Origin: Theocolax elegans
Taxonomy: Eukaryota > Arthropoda > Insecta > Hymenoptera > Cerocephalidae
Reading direction: 5' to 3'
DNA length: 64,000 bases
Assembly (NCBI GenBank): GCA_026168455.1
Contig: CM047428.1
Span: forward strand, 16,401,313-16,465,312
This document shows positions 12,201-27,200 of the stretch, piece after piece. Positions within the stretch are counted from its first letter, which is position 1; every line of letters begins with the position of its first letter. Under the pieces are notes generated by a model that did not search any database, was not told where the DNA came from, and saw only the letters and a program-made list of their open reading frames with translations. The position numbers and the translations under genes were made by a program.

Positions 12201-15200
12201 TATCAAGTTATTTACTTTCACATTTAGATAATTGAATCATTGCTAAACATTATTTAATTATTCTACTTTATTTTCAGAATGTCGGATTTCTTGTCAGATT
12301 GCGCTGAACGTATTATCGTGTTGAGCATCGTCCACCGTCGGATCATCAACCGTTTCCACAAATTCATCCTTTGGTTAGGTATACCGTTACATCGAGTACA
12401 GGATACAAAACCTAATGAGTTTTGCCGCATTGTATCTGAATTTTCTCTCGAGTACCGGACTACTCGTGAACGTGTTATACAACAGCTCGAGAAGAAAGCC
12501 AACCATCGAGAAAGGAACAAAACAAGGGGCAAGATGATCACGGAGGTGAGGCTTCAGGATTTCTTCCCGATAGTATACTATACATTCGAAAGAAATTGGA
12601 TTGTTGAAAAAAAAGACAGAGAGAAAGAAATTGAGGTTACCTTTAGTATTGATGTATGGGCTTGATTTTCCGTTGATATTGGTTTTGGAGATATTTATAT
12701 ACGAAATATTTGATATAATTATCTAATTTATCTGCGTTATTGAATTTTTCTAATTTTAGTCACGGATTGTTTATAACCCTCATGCTTGATAATATTAAAA
12801 ACTAACGTTTTTATCGCAATAACATGAAAGATCAATCCCTGATAATTGGAAGTAGACAAGCTCCGTGTACGGTCAGACATTACAAGAAATTCCCCTGGAA
12901 TTCAATTTAAACTTTTAAATGGACAATTATGCAGAATTTGAGATTGCAATTTAAATCATTGACTATTCAAAATAATAGATTTCTTTTAGACGATATTACT
13001 TGTGTAATTAATAACCTCATTAACAACTTAATAAATATAATAAAAGACAAACATGGGTTAGAGGAAAATATTGATGAATTAACAAGGAGTTTCGTTTAAA
13101 TTCAAAAGGTAACGGTACTCGGTAATTTGTATAAGAAATAGAACCGATGCAAAAGAATAAGAAAAAAAAATTGGCATTCCAATTTTCTTTACCCCTGCTT
13201 GTTTCTCTTCGGTTATCTTTCGTTTTCTCCGTCCCCTAGCAGGTTTCGATCTCGCCCGTTTCACGTCGAAAGTGCAGTTTCCTCTATTTTACAGGAGACT
13301 TTTCTATCTCTTGTTTCAGGTCGGCAAATTTAGGACGAAGGAAGATCGGGCGGACGCGGAACTCAGGCAATTACTGGGAAGCGATATCTCTGACGTCGAG
13401 AGCATCCACGGCACGCTGCCGTGGAGGAGGCAACGGAAGGACGGTAAGCTTACCTCTTTCATTACTCTTTCAATACTCATATCGACGCTCTTGTATAACG
13501 AGATACTTATTGGAAGGAGGAAGAGAATGAAAAGAGGGATGAAGAAATTTTTCCTCGAGGTTTTCCTCCTACCATAGGTCACCTTCCCCAGTCACAGTTT
13601 TTTATTTTACAATTTTTTCTCCCTAACTTACAAGGAGTGGAGTAACCTTGCAGGAAAAGAATCTTTACTAAACTCTATGATATGTTTACTGCTATAAAAA
13701 TATGAATAAACCCGCAGTTTTAGACTGTAACGCTCTTTTTTACGGTCGATATAAGCAAATAACAACACTTATAACTCAGAAACAAATAAAGACAAGTACT
13801 CAAAGCTAAGTTGAAAAGTTAGTTGAGAATAAATAGATTGGATTTAAAAAAAAAGAAACTCAAATATTTTGATTTGGTCTAAAGTTATGGAAAAAAGAAG
13901 AATAAGAAGACAATTTAACCTATAAAAAAACAATAAACATTTTTAAAATTAATTAAAAATTGTTATCAAAATATCGTTAAATTCAGTTTTCTTTCATAAC
14001 TTTAAAATAAATCAAAATATTTAAACATACTTTTTCTGATAAATCCAATCTACTTCTCAGATTTATTTTGAATTTGAGTTTGATTATTTATCTTTATTTG
14101 CTTTTTAGTTATAAGTGATCAAAGTCAAGGGTTTTCTTGGAAAATTTTTTCCATAATTGCTTACATCTACCGTAAAAAAGAGTGTTAGAGGTGCTGATGT
14201 GCTGAAACTCCGGGTTTTTCATATTTTTATAGATACGTGTCATAGAGTTGTGTAAAGATCCGTTTCGCGCTGGATTGTCCTCTTCTTGCTAGTGCATAAT
14301 TAATTTATCAATAAATAAATTTATCTTTGAATGTCTCTCAAAATTGCCAAAAATAATAGTCTTGCAATATTAGATACGTTTAGTTTTTAAGCGAAACATT
14401 AATTATATTTTACAAATTAATTAAATTATTATTTAGCTTGTGCAATATACAAAGAAAGAACATATATTTACGATAAGAGGAGTGATTATAAAATTACGTG
14501 TACCCCCGCTTATTAAACTGTATAATATACGCGGTGCATTTACAAAGTTCTTATCACGCGGTTAAGAAGTAAAACCCATCAAAAAGTGTAGTAATTCCTT
14601 ATCACCCAGTTCAAAGTTGTATAAAATTCGCCTAGGGACAATTAAGCTAGTCAGTGTCATAAATACCGACAACTCGCTAAAACTCGACGTAAACAATTCG
14701 TCTGCGTATACACCATGGGATAAACGCAACGTTACAAATTTTTTATTTTATCCTTAAACTTTATTAAACTATGTACTCCCTCTATCTATCTCTCTCAGTG
14801 ATTTAGTTACGTATAAAACAACTCGGTTCTGTATCCACCATCAAGTGCATATTACGAAGAAGTCACTTTTCACAAGGTAAGTCCACGGCGTAAGCTTTAC
14901 CTGAACTTTGGAAAAATACAGGGCATCTTAAACGACTGTTTATTCCACGGGTGACAGGATAAGCCCGAGTCTGCAACACCAACGGGAGAGAAGCTCCTTT
15001 TTGATAAGACACACCGTAACGCTAAATTTCCCTTGCGTTCCACGAATTTTCGTTAGTTCAAGGAAAAACATATATGTTTTTCTTTTTCATTCTTTATGTT
15101 AGCCAGACGATTATGGGGGTTTTGAATTTTATATTATAAAGTGTTTAAGATTATATCTTTATCTATTTATCTTAACATTTTTTTACCATAAATAATTTTA

Positions 15201-18200
15201 CTTTTTTTATTGGAGTTGTTTTTGTTAAGTATCTAGTTACTGCACTACATTTTATGTCAACGTTAAACCAGGTACCGTGTCTTAAGTTAGAAGTTTGAGA
15301 TGAACGTTTAGAGTAAATATAGTCGTACGCATAAATTTTAAACTTATATAACGCTACTCGGTTATGTTGGTGTTGAATTTTAAAGAGATAATTAAATAAT
15401 CAAATTGCGAATTTTACTATTTGATTATAATTACATTTGTATAATCGTTTCTTTTTTACATTAGTTGTTTATTTTGATGTTTGCACAATTTTGATCGTTG
15501 CGTTCAATCGTGTGCATTTTATTATATTATTATTTATTTACTACCCACATTTTTGCTAATTTTTGTAAATATTATTTTGAAATAACGATCTAGCCATATA
15601 TTCAATTGAAATAATTAAGTGTATGCTCAATTTACTAAAATATTTCATTTAATAAAATATTTTTTCTTACGTACATTTTGTATTCAAGTACTTCAGAGTT
15701 TTTCGTGCAATTTCATGCGCTGTCAGAATAATATCGCTTTTAATCTTTAAAAAATCAATTCGCATTCCACGTTAAAAAACAAATAGTTAAATTTCATAAT
15801 TTAAATATATCTAATAAAAAAAATAGTATTAATAAGTACGTCGAAAAAAAATGTTAGCCGAAATTTCATTAAAATCTATGACGTCAAGGGTCAACCGGAC
15901 TGCTTGTTAGTCGCGCGTAATCTCGGTAGCTGGAGACAAACGCGCTCGCCGTCGGCGATTTGAGTAACGAAGGTAAAAAGTTATTTGAACAGCGTGAAGA
16001 CGTAGAGGGAAGTGAGTAAAATTTATGCGCTGTCGCTTTGCTTACTTAAGGAACCCGTAAGACGATGAAAATTCGATTTATTCTCGTCGCTATATTAGCT
16101 ACCGCTTTTAATTAGGAGTTTCTTCTCTTCGTGTATATATATATATATATATATATATAGGTCCTTGACATACCTTTAGTTTGAACTAAAGCTGATTAGA
16201 ATAACTCGACTTATATTCGCACAATTTATTATGACTTTGATTTTATAAAGATTATAACGTATATCAGAGTTTATAAGTGAGTGTATAACTTCACGGCCGC
16301 GAACGAATGTTTACGCTGAATAATGTACCATTTCGGCCAAATTCGGAAGAAGGTGCTATCTCGAGTCTCGACTTACTATTGAAGAAAGTACTTATTCGCA
16401 TTACGCATTACAGTTTATATTTTTTCGACTTGAAGTAAATGTCGCTCAGCTCCACGGTTAATTTTATAATATAGATTAAAAACATGATACTATTTACAAA
16501 AGTCTTAGTTTACAAACAATTCGATCGCGTTTCCAAGAAATCTCTTATATCAAATAGTATGAAAAAATCAATAATCTCAACAGTTCTTGTTAAGGGTTGG
16601 TTCTCGAAAAACCAAATGTATAATTTTTTTAAGTCTCATATTCTCTACCGAGGTCAATTGTTCGTAAACAAAGACATGTCTTATTCTAATTTTTTTCATA
16701 TTATCATGTATTATTATTTATTGTTTAATTCTTTGTTCTACTCGGTTGGTTTGGTAGGCTAGGGAGGATAAAAGTTAAATTTATAACTCTTTTAAGGGTA
16801 TGGCATACCCGGTGGGTTGTCGCCAGAGCAAAAAAAGCTAATTATTACATCTATTTTAAAAAATATGCAATTTTATGCAAAACTCGAGTACAGAACTGCA
16901 CTAGATAATTAAATAATAAGTTATTCTGCAAAGTTTTAAGTTAATGCAATAGGACACCATAAAAAATTTCTGGATCGAACAATCACGGAAAATCGTAGAT
17001 CATCGGTGGAAAAATTGCATATTTTTAAAAATAAAAGTAATAATTACCTTTTTTTGCTCGGTTGGTAATCCACCTACTTAAAATTCTCGAAAAAAGAAAT
17101 ATTGAATGAAATAGTCCCTATTTTTAGCCGAGTGCGAGTTAGCACCTTCTTCGTCGTGACCGTCGAAATATTAGGATATACCTATAGTTTACACTGTCTT
17201 TAAAAAATTGTCGCAAACCCATATAGAAATATAAACGTTATTTTTATCTAAATCTTTAATTAATTTCAATTCTGTAAATAAATACTCGGTTATTAGCTAG
17301 ATTTTCGAATGATTGCTCACAGTGTAAATAAACGTTTACGGATGCAATTCCCATGATATATCTATAGAGTGAAAAGGTTGGAAAAAAAAATAAAAAATAA
17401 AAAATATAGAAGAACCTCTCGTACGATCTAACGTAGAGGTACGATAAACTTTTGAGTTTGGCTACCGAGGAAGAAAGTGAGCTCCGTGCAGTAGAAAAAG
17501 CAACGTTCAAGCCAGACAGTCGGTAAAATGGAGAAAAAAAGAGCGATAAGGGGAGTAGAGAGGAAGTTCAAAGCCTACACTATACTAGTATAAAGAACCT
17601 TATACGCATTGAGTTTCACTCGTTCCCTTTGTATGCATGATCTGCGACTCAAAACATTCCTGAATATGTATATTCAATATTTGAGATGAAATCAAGTGAC
17701 TTATTTTTCCAGTACTTCGAACGAAAGGTAAACATTTTATTTATAGAAAGCTGCATTAAATAATTTAACGATATCACGTTTTTTAATATTTATTTAATAC
17801 TTCAGTGAAGCGATTGGTCGTTACATTAATCAACAAATAAATTATAAATAAATCATCGATTTGACGGTATAACTTTACGTCACGGCTTTTAATTCTCCTA
17901 CGTGAAAAAAAAGGTAATGCAATAAAGTCTAACACTCAGGGAAGAACTTTAATAAAATTGATTGATAAAAGCACTAGTGAAAAAACTATGAATGGCAATT
18001 ACTCAACTCCATCCTGAAATCAAATATACGAAATAGTATTTTAAATGAAAATCAACTACATTTAAAGTATTCATCGAATTCCAACGTAATATACAGATTA
18101 CTGTAAAATATATTAATCGAACGTACGATTCTTAAAATATACAGATTATATCATTGAATATTAATTAAACAACTCTTAAAAGATTAGATGTCAACGAAAA

Positions 18201-21200
18201 TGTTGTCCATCAGTTATTCGAGTTCCTACAAATGTTACTTCATTTTATTTATACGACGTCGAATTTAAATGTTTACTGTACTCAATATAATGGAAAAGAG
18301 TGCGTATACGCGTAAAACCGAATGAACTTTCAACGTGTTAAAACTCACCTCCGTGCGTTCTAAAGAACGCGTAATGCGCTGAGAATACGAGGATATATAA
18401 AGTATAACGTTGCGGTTGGATACCTTCTATACCTGCACATTCGTATATATACTCAAACTGAGAATAGGGAGGTTACGGGAATTTTCTCGGTCGTATACAC
18501 CGAGGCTACCTAATTTCTGCGTGCAACAAACCTTTTTTTCTACTTTCACGTTTTCGTTATTTACGTTCGATCGTCTGTTCGATCTCCTGGTTGTTTTTTT
18601 TTATTTTTTTGTTAACTTTTAATTATTATATTGGAGAGAACGCGGTTATAACAATGTAAAATATCTACACACTGAGAGAAATGAGTAGTTATTGTGATAA
18701 AGAAATCGTTTATTTGTTTTTAGAAATTAACATTCATTTATAATAAAATAATATTTCATCGATATAATCTCTTAATTTTTAACTATTAAGACTTTCGGTT
18801 AATAGAAATCAATGAAATTTTAACCCTTTCAATCCTCAATTAATTTAGAATTTTTTCATATTTTTATTTATTATTTTATCACCACAAATACTTTTAAATA
18901 TACAATTGGTTTAATACCATCTTATTAATGTAAGAGTAATAATGAAACATTCTTTTACTATACTTTTAATAATTTACGTTGTCATTTTTTTAATTAAAAT
19001 ATTTTTATAATAATCTATATGCGTTTTCTATGAAACTCTGGTTAAATAAATAAATGAATATATAAATAAATAAATAAATCTGTGTACATTACGATGTACA
19101 TTGGGTTTAAAAGAGTTGTAAAGAAATATTCATTTTCTCATATTCAAGTCATCAAATCTTAAGAGAACGTCGTTTTTAATTTTTATCAATAACTATAAAA
19201 AATTTGTTGTTGTTGTCGTTGTTGTGTTGTTGTTGTTATTGTCTCAAATATTCCTTTCTCTTAGTGTAGAAATGATATGTAACAAATAATTATTTTCTAT
19301 TGTAACGAAATGTAAAATTTATTCAATTAAATACATTAAAGATTAAACGAATCAAGAACGTTTACTTACATAAATGTATAAATGTACACCCGATACACCT
19401 CATCTAAATGGAATGGTCTTTTCTCTTGTTCCACTTTTTTTTTTATTTTCCAGACCAGATCTCGGGATTCGGAGCTTAAATGGCGCCAAAGGCTTCGTTG
19501 CCTTTATCTAGGCAGTATACGCCCGCGTGTTTATATATATGTGAGTCAGTGGATGTGTGTGTGTGTGTGTGTGTAGCGAGAGGTATAAAACGCAGCTGAA
19601 GGCTGAGAGGAATGTGCAATTGGTCTGGTGGCGCTTGATTTTTTTTCCCGAATTCAAGCTAGTGCTAGTACTGGTTGGATTTTAAGTCGGACTTGTATGG
19701 TGTTATCCGGCTGTGGAAAAAAGCACTTCCGCGCAGAAAGATTTAGCGACTCGTGGCAAGGTTTAGTGGATGTTTAATCGTTATTTCTTTCGTATATTCT
19801 GACGTTTTTGTTGCTCTCGTCGTTAATCAATATTTACATTTGTACTTAAAATATTTGTTTGTTTGTTTGTTTGTTTGTTTTATTCGTAATGTATAAGAAA
19901 TGGGCGTCACGCGTTTGAATAACGTGTAAAAGATTTTCAGCGTATCTTAAGTGACGTTGGGTATTACGTCCTTATATGTATGGAAACTTAAACTTTGACA
20001 TACTAGTATAGTGTAAATAAATCAGTCAAATTTTTTTTTCATTCGAAAGAAATTTTTATTTTTCCTTTGCATCCGACGGAATTGGATTTTAAATGTGACG
20101 TCTTTCGTTCAAATTGTACGAGAAATAAGAGAAAAAGAACAAGAACGGGCTGACACGATTAAAAAGAAGGGAGATGTAGGGAAAACAGTATTTTTATACA
20201 TATATATATCTTATGAAAAGAAAAATATTTATTATTATTTGAAAATGAATGACAAAGTACTTATTTATTTATCACTTCTTTATAAATAAGCTATCTATCA
20301 AATTTAATATCCTTTAGTTATACGTGATATCGGCAAACTGATATAATAAAAACAACTTGATTACAATCGCTTTATTTGACATTTACCTGAAGTGTCGTAA
20401 TAATATAAAATATTATTACTGATATCATAGCTAATATATTACCCAATTTCGTGACGATTATGAACGATTGTTTCATCTTTAACAAAAATAATACTGCTTA
20501 AACAAAAAGAGCTTTTATATAGGCAGAAAATTCATGTAAAAACAATTGCAAAAATATAAAATTTAAAAAGATACATCTTTAAAGTTATGATTAAAAAAGT
20601 AAAACTTTTCAGTAGTTCTTGCACTCAGAATAGGAAAAAGCACTTAAACGCTAATTATAACAATTGAATGCACTCTCGTATTTAAAGTCGAGTAGAAAAA
20701 GTGCCTTTGTAAGCTCGGATCTTTTTTTTTATTTTATTTTATTTTTTTGATAAACCAGTAGTTTTATATTTTCTCCCACTTATACACCTTTCATATGTAT
20801 ATATATACCGAATAAAGAGCCGAGTCTATTGAAGAAAAAACGTACCGAGATATAGAAGTTCCAGTGAACTCTGAAAAGAAGCTCAACACTCTGGTTCGCG
20901 TGAAGTTTCTGACCTGCTTTCACGTCTGCGAATAGAAAAGCGGTTACCTAGGGAATCCCGAGTGGAAACATGTGTGTCCGCGTCATATGACACTGGCACG
21001 TGTTTCCCGTTGAGAGAGCGACCAGGGGGCATGGGGGTGTAATTTTCTCAGTATTTTTTTTTATTTCCATTGGTAGCACGTGTTTCAATGTAATTAACCA
21101 AGATTTAAAAATTTGTGAAATTCTGTAAAATTGTATAGTTAATTAAGTTCTGTATCAATAGATATAGTAACTTATTGACCTTTGTATATGCTTTACTTTA

Positions 21201-24200
21201 AGTCAAAAGTTTCTAAATTGTTAGATTCTTTAGACTAAATTAATTAAACCGCAACTTAATTAATGAACTTGCTGATTTAACCTTTGTAGAATTTGATATT
21301 TTGACGATAAATCTAATTCTAGATTTTCATGTTTATCGCTAATCTTTAGAATCCCGTGTATTTTTTACGGGCTACGTATTTTTTATATAGTAATGCAGTT
21401 ATTAAAACAAAATTTGATTTACACTATAAAAATTCAATTAAAATTTGTATTTGTCTCTGTATATATATTATGTAACATTTTATTTTAATAATATTTAAAT
21501 AATAGAATATCCAAAAATTTAATTAATTTATACTTCTATATACTTATTAAAAATAATAACAAGGCATTAACAAAATGAATTTTTATATTCGTCTTTACAA
21601 TTTGAAGTAAGTCGTAAAATTATTTATACAACTCAAAATACTGGTATTTCTGCTTTTGAATATAGTCATGCAAATGTAAGCTCATATTTATACACATATT
21701 TTGAAATTGGAAGAAATTCAATTTTCATAGAGTTTTGAAATTTCGAATCCTTCTGAATTTATGTGAGGAAAAAATATATAATCATACATAAATAATATTT
21801 TTACCTCTTTGTCTACAACTCTGGACAAATATTTTTAAATATGTTCAAAATGAAAATAAAACTATATTCAACTTAAAATGAAATTATAATTCTCTTTTGT
21901 TGTAAAATTTCAATAAAATTGTGAAAGTTATGTATATTGCACAATTATAGTTATGGAATATATGAAATTAACTATCAATAATTTATCTCATTAATTTCAA
22001 TATAATGATAATTTATGACCATATGCATACTTGCAATAGTACATTACCGTCCACATCGGAACGTTTTCAAAACAGAAAATATGAAGTAATAAGTGGAAAA
22101 GCCGTAAAAAACCATTAATGGGTATTCTCCTTTTTTTCATTTATTTATTTTTTGTCGCGTCCCCCTTTCGGGTATTGGCGACTATACAAAATATACAATG
22201 TTTATTATTTACAAAATATACAGTTTTAAATATATATACGCATGTCTATTGAATCTATAAATTTGATTAAATTGTTACATTGAGTAATATCATTAAGTAA
22301 ATCACATAAATTATTTTTAGATATAAGTTTCTTTCTTTCACTTTGGTATTTTAAACATTCTAATATGATGTGCTCGATGCTGTTGAATACGTTGCAAGTT
22401 TGGCATTTATTTGCGTTTTCCTTTTTGAGCAGATGTTGGTGAGTAATTTTTGTGTGTCCTATGCGTATGCGAGTTAGCAGTATTTGGTCTCTTCGATTAA
22501 ATTTGATTGCAGGGTTTGAGTCAAAGACATTAGGTTTTAGTTTTTTTAATTTGTTATTTTTTGTTGACTTTTTCCACGTTTGGTTCCATTTCTTTTTAAT
22601 TTTGGTGTTTATGAGGTTAAAGATGTCTTCTTTATTGAATGTGTCTGGAGAGTCTGCATATGTTAGTTCGTTGGTGAGATCAATAAGTGGATAGATTTTA
22701 TTTTTTTGTTTAATTGACATTTTTGATGGGCATATTATTACATTTCCTTTTAGTGTTTTTAATTTGTCTATGATTTTAATTGTTAGTTCACTTTTTTTCT
22801 TATTGTTTAATAAGTTATTTATGACTGTTGTAGTTTCGATGAAGATTATGATTTTGTATTTGTTGTCGAACGTAGATTCAATAATTTTTAGAATAAGTAA
22901 TTGAAGAGCTGTTTGAGATGTTGTCCATGGAGGTAGTTTAAGTAAAATCTTTTCTTCCTCACTATTGAATGAAATGGCTATCTTTGCTGATTTAGCGTTT
23001 GTTGTTAATGTGAAACTGTGTTTATGAGAAGGGTATTGTTTTACTATTTCTTCGATATCTGTTGTTTCCGGTTTTAAAATAAATTGATTAGATGAGATGT
23101 CCCAATAATCGGTTTCTGGTAATAAATTCTTGTAAACTTTAGGTAATTCTAGTTTTATTTCATTGAGGTAGTTCATTGTTCTATTGAGAAATGGTTCGTG
23201 GTTTGAATCTTGAGAGTGACTGTGAGGTTGATTGAGAAGTTTATGCACTTGGTTGTTAGGCGACGATAGAATTTTTGTAACATATTTTAATGCTAATTTT
23301 TTCCTACGTAGATCCAGTGGTATTAGTTTGCTTTCGGATAAAATGCTTTCGATTGGGCTGGTCCTGTAAGCTCCTGTAGCTATTCTCGCAGCTGAGTTAA
23401 GTATAGAATCTAGTTTTTTTAATATCTGATTTTTTGCAGACCCGTATACAATACTACCATAGTCTAATTTAGATTGAATAAGGGCTTTGTATGTGTTTGT
23501 TAATATTCGTTGGTTTGCGCCCCAGTTTTCTGCTGCTAAAATTTTAAGTATGTTGAGTCTTGTTAGACATTGGTTCTTGAGTTTTTCTATGTGAGTCTTC
23601 CATGTTAGCTTTTTATCGAAAATAATTCCTAATATTTTTATTTCATCTACTACCTTGATTTTTGTATTTCCAATTTTTAGTTTTAGTTTTTTAATTTTTT
23701 TGTAATTTTTGTTGAAGATAATTGCTTCAGTTTTTGTCTGAGAAATTTTAAATCCTGTGGTATTAGCAAACTTATTGATGTTATTTAAGGTTTGTTGTAA
23801 AATTTTTTGGTTTGTTCGGATATTTTTGCCTTTAATAAATAAGGTTACATCATCTGCGAATATTGTGCATTCGACTGGTGGTTTAATTTGGTTGATTATA
23901 TCATTGATAGCTAATAGAAAGATGCTTACGCTTATTACCGAGCCTTGTGGTACTCCGTTAGTAATAGTTTGTTTATCGGATAAGGTGTTATTAACTTTAA
24001 CTTGTATAGATCTGTTTTCGAGAAAATTTTTTATAAAATAAAAGAGGTTGCCTGTAATTTTATGTTTATTTAATATGTCTAAAATTCGTCTTCTCCATAC
24101 CAGGTCGTAAGCTTTTTCCATGTCCAAGCATATGGCAATTAAGTGTTGATTATTTTTAAATGCTTCATGGATACTCGATTCTAATATTACTAAACAATCA

Positions 24201-27200
24201 GTGGTTGAGCAGTTGTCCCGAAATCCGCTTTGATTTTTATTTATTAAATTGTTTTTTTCCAGGTACCATCGGAGTCTCTTGTTAATTATTTTTTCGAGAA
24301 GTTTACATATACAACAAGTAAGTGCTATTGGACGATAGTTGTTTTTATCGAATTTTGATTTTCCTGGTTTTAGTATAGGGATCACGATAGCTTCCCTCCA
24401 TATATCTGGAAAAACTTGGTGTGTCCATATTATGTTAAAAATTCGGTTTAAACACTGAATTGCGGTTTCAGGTAGTTCTTTTAATAGTAAATTAGGAATG
24501 TTATCTGATCCTGGACTTGTATTGTTTGTTGATTTTAAGGCTTCGTTTAATTCGTCTATAGTTAGTAAGCTGTTGAGTGTATTTGATTGGTTTATATCTT
24601 CTATTTTGTTAATGTTAAGTTTGTTTTTTTCTATTTGATTTTTATAATTTAAGAATTCTATACTATAATTTTCGTTACTTGAATTTTTGGCAAAATTTTT
24701 TGCAATTATGTTAGCAATATTATGTGATTCTGTTATGATTTTATTTTCCTCTTTTATTGTTGTGATTGGTGAGTAGTCCTTGCCTTCGATAGAGTGGATT
24801 TTTTTCCAAATTTTTTTATCTGGCATTTGATGTCCTAGTGTATTAAGAAATTGAATCCAAGATTCTTGTTTGCTTTTTTTAACTGTTCTTTTAACTATAG
24901 CTTTTTGTTTTTGATGTTTGATTTTGTTATCTATGGTTTTTTGTTTAAGATAACGATTATATGTTTTTTTTGCTTTTTTAATTTCTTCGTCGCATTGGTT
25001 GTTCCACCAATCGGTTTTATTTTTTTGATATAGTCCCTTAGTTTTTGGTATACTAGCATTAGCTGCTTCGGTGATAATATTTGTAAATGTATTTATTATA
25101 TGATTTATATTGATGTTATTAGTTGTAGGTTGTAATTGAATTATATTGCCTATTTTATGTATATTTTCCTGGATTTCTTCTTTATATTTTTCCCAGTTTG
25201 CTTCGTGGAATTTCCATCTAGGTGTATGTTTGTTTGTTAAATTATTATGATTGTTAAATTTTATGAATATTGGGAAATGGTCGCTTCCGTGTAAATAATC
25301 GGATACTTGCCAATCGAGGTTGATTGCTATATTACACTGCATAATGTTAAATCTATAGCACTGGTGTTTCCGGTTGATACATTGAAATGAGTAGGGGAAG
25401 AATCGTTTAAAAGGACTATATCATCAAAATCATTGATTATTTTTTCAATTATTTTGCCTCTTTGATCGGTTTTATAAGATCCCCATGCGCTATTATGGCT
25501 GTTGAAATCGCCTAGTAAAATTAGAGGTCGCGGTAATTGATTTATTAGATTTTTTATTGTGTTGTAATCGAATTTATATTTACTACTTAAATATACATTA
25601 CATATCGAATAATTGATTGGATCGAGACTGCTACAGCTTCAATATCGGTTTGGAGTTGTATTTCTTGAGAATATAGGTAGTTTTTAGTTAAAATGCTGAC
25701 TCCTCCACTTGCGGATTTGCAATCAGTTCTGATTTTGTTGTAACTTGTATAATTTTTTATTTTTATTGTTTGTTTTTCTTTTAAATTAGTTTCTTGCAGG
25801 CAAATTATGTCTGTTTGTTCACTTGTTATTAGTTGTTGCAGGAGTTCGTATTGGCCTCTGAGGCCATTAATATTCCATTGTATGATTTTCGCCATTTTCG
25901 TTGTCTGAGTTGATAGGTGTTACGTATTTATCTGTATTTTCTGTGATATTGTTTATTTTATTTAAAAGTTTTGTGCATGTTGATTTAATATTGCTATTTC
26001 GTACATTAGGGTAAATGTCTTCGTTTATGAAATTTTTGAATTTTTCTATATCGTCAACATATTGTAAAATAGTACTGATTGGATTTTTGACACCTTTGAC
26101 ATTTTCCAATAAACTTTTAAATTGATCATAATTAAGTAATGTGTTGGCGTTGTTCAGATAATCCTTTATTGTAATTAATTTTTTGTCTAATCTATCTAGT
26201 TTGTCAGGGTCATTTGTATTTGATTCGTCTGCTGAGTTAGGTTCGCTGGAGTCAATTTTTATTTGAGATGAATCGGAAGTAATTTTGCCTTTTTTGTTTC
26301 TTGCAACTGTCATAAATCCTTCTTTATCAACTGTGTTAATTTCCTTTTGGGAGTTACTAGAACTTACTTCAGACCGTGTGCGTTTATTGTTATGATTAGA
26401 TATGATTTGTAAATTGTTGTAGTTAATTGATGATTCTTCTATATTAGTAGGTGTATCGACTGATTCGGTGTTAGTTAAATTGATATCGTTTGTTTTGGTT
26501 GTGCTGTTTACATTTGAGTCTATATTTCTGTCTTGTGAAATTTGCATTGTCGGAATTTGAGTGTTTATTGATACATTAGAATTATTACAATGTTTGGCTA
26601 AATGGCCTTCATTATTACAAATAAAGCATTTAAGGAATTCAGGTCCGGCAAAAATAAAGTAGTCAGACTCGTTATAATTTATTTTGAATAATTCTGGAAT
26701 TTTTGATATGTCGTCTGGTTTTACGTATACTTGTCGTCTAAAGCTGGCGACATGATTATAGCCTTCTTTGACGATAGATGCTTTTAATGTAGTGACAGCA
26801 GAGGCTCGTTTAATATTTAGTTGGTTAAGTATGTTTTCAAGTGTGTAGTTTGGTATATCAGGCGATACATTTGAAAATATTATTCTTTTATTTTTTGATA
26901 CAAGCGGTCTAATTGAGACTTTTTTATTTTTGATAGTAATATGTTCATACTTATCAGTTAAGTTATTGACGAGTTCTTTGTTACTTAGGTATATGCAGAT
27001 ACGGTTGTTGGAAATTCTAGATGCATACAAGATGTTTTTAGGTTGCACTATTTCACCGATGGCACACACGTAATCAGTTAGGTTTAGTTCTTCAGCACAG
27101 TCAATTATTAATCCTTGTTCTCTTTTTGGTTGAGATATGTTAGCGTAGGTTTCTTGATCTTTTATTACAAAAGTGGGGATGGTTTTAGATGTTGTTGGAG

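Noticed and set aside
19440..19620. Possible alternative Fhos exon or promoter with an acceptor-like TTTTCCAG and a TATAAAA
   Set aside because: The downstream frame runs into a GT microsatellite with no match to Fhos sequence, and no initiator or exon could be defined.
19855..19880. Regular TTTG spacing considered as a CRISPR-like or satellite array
   Set aside because: Plain microsatellite without spacers, in a eukaryotic genome.
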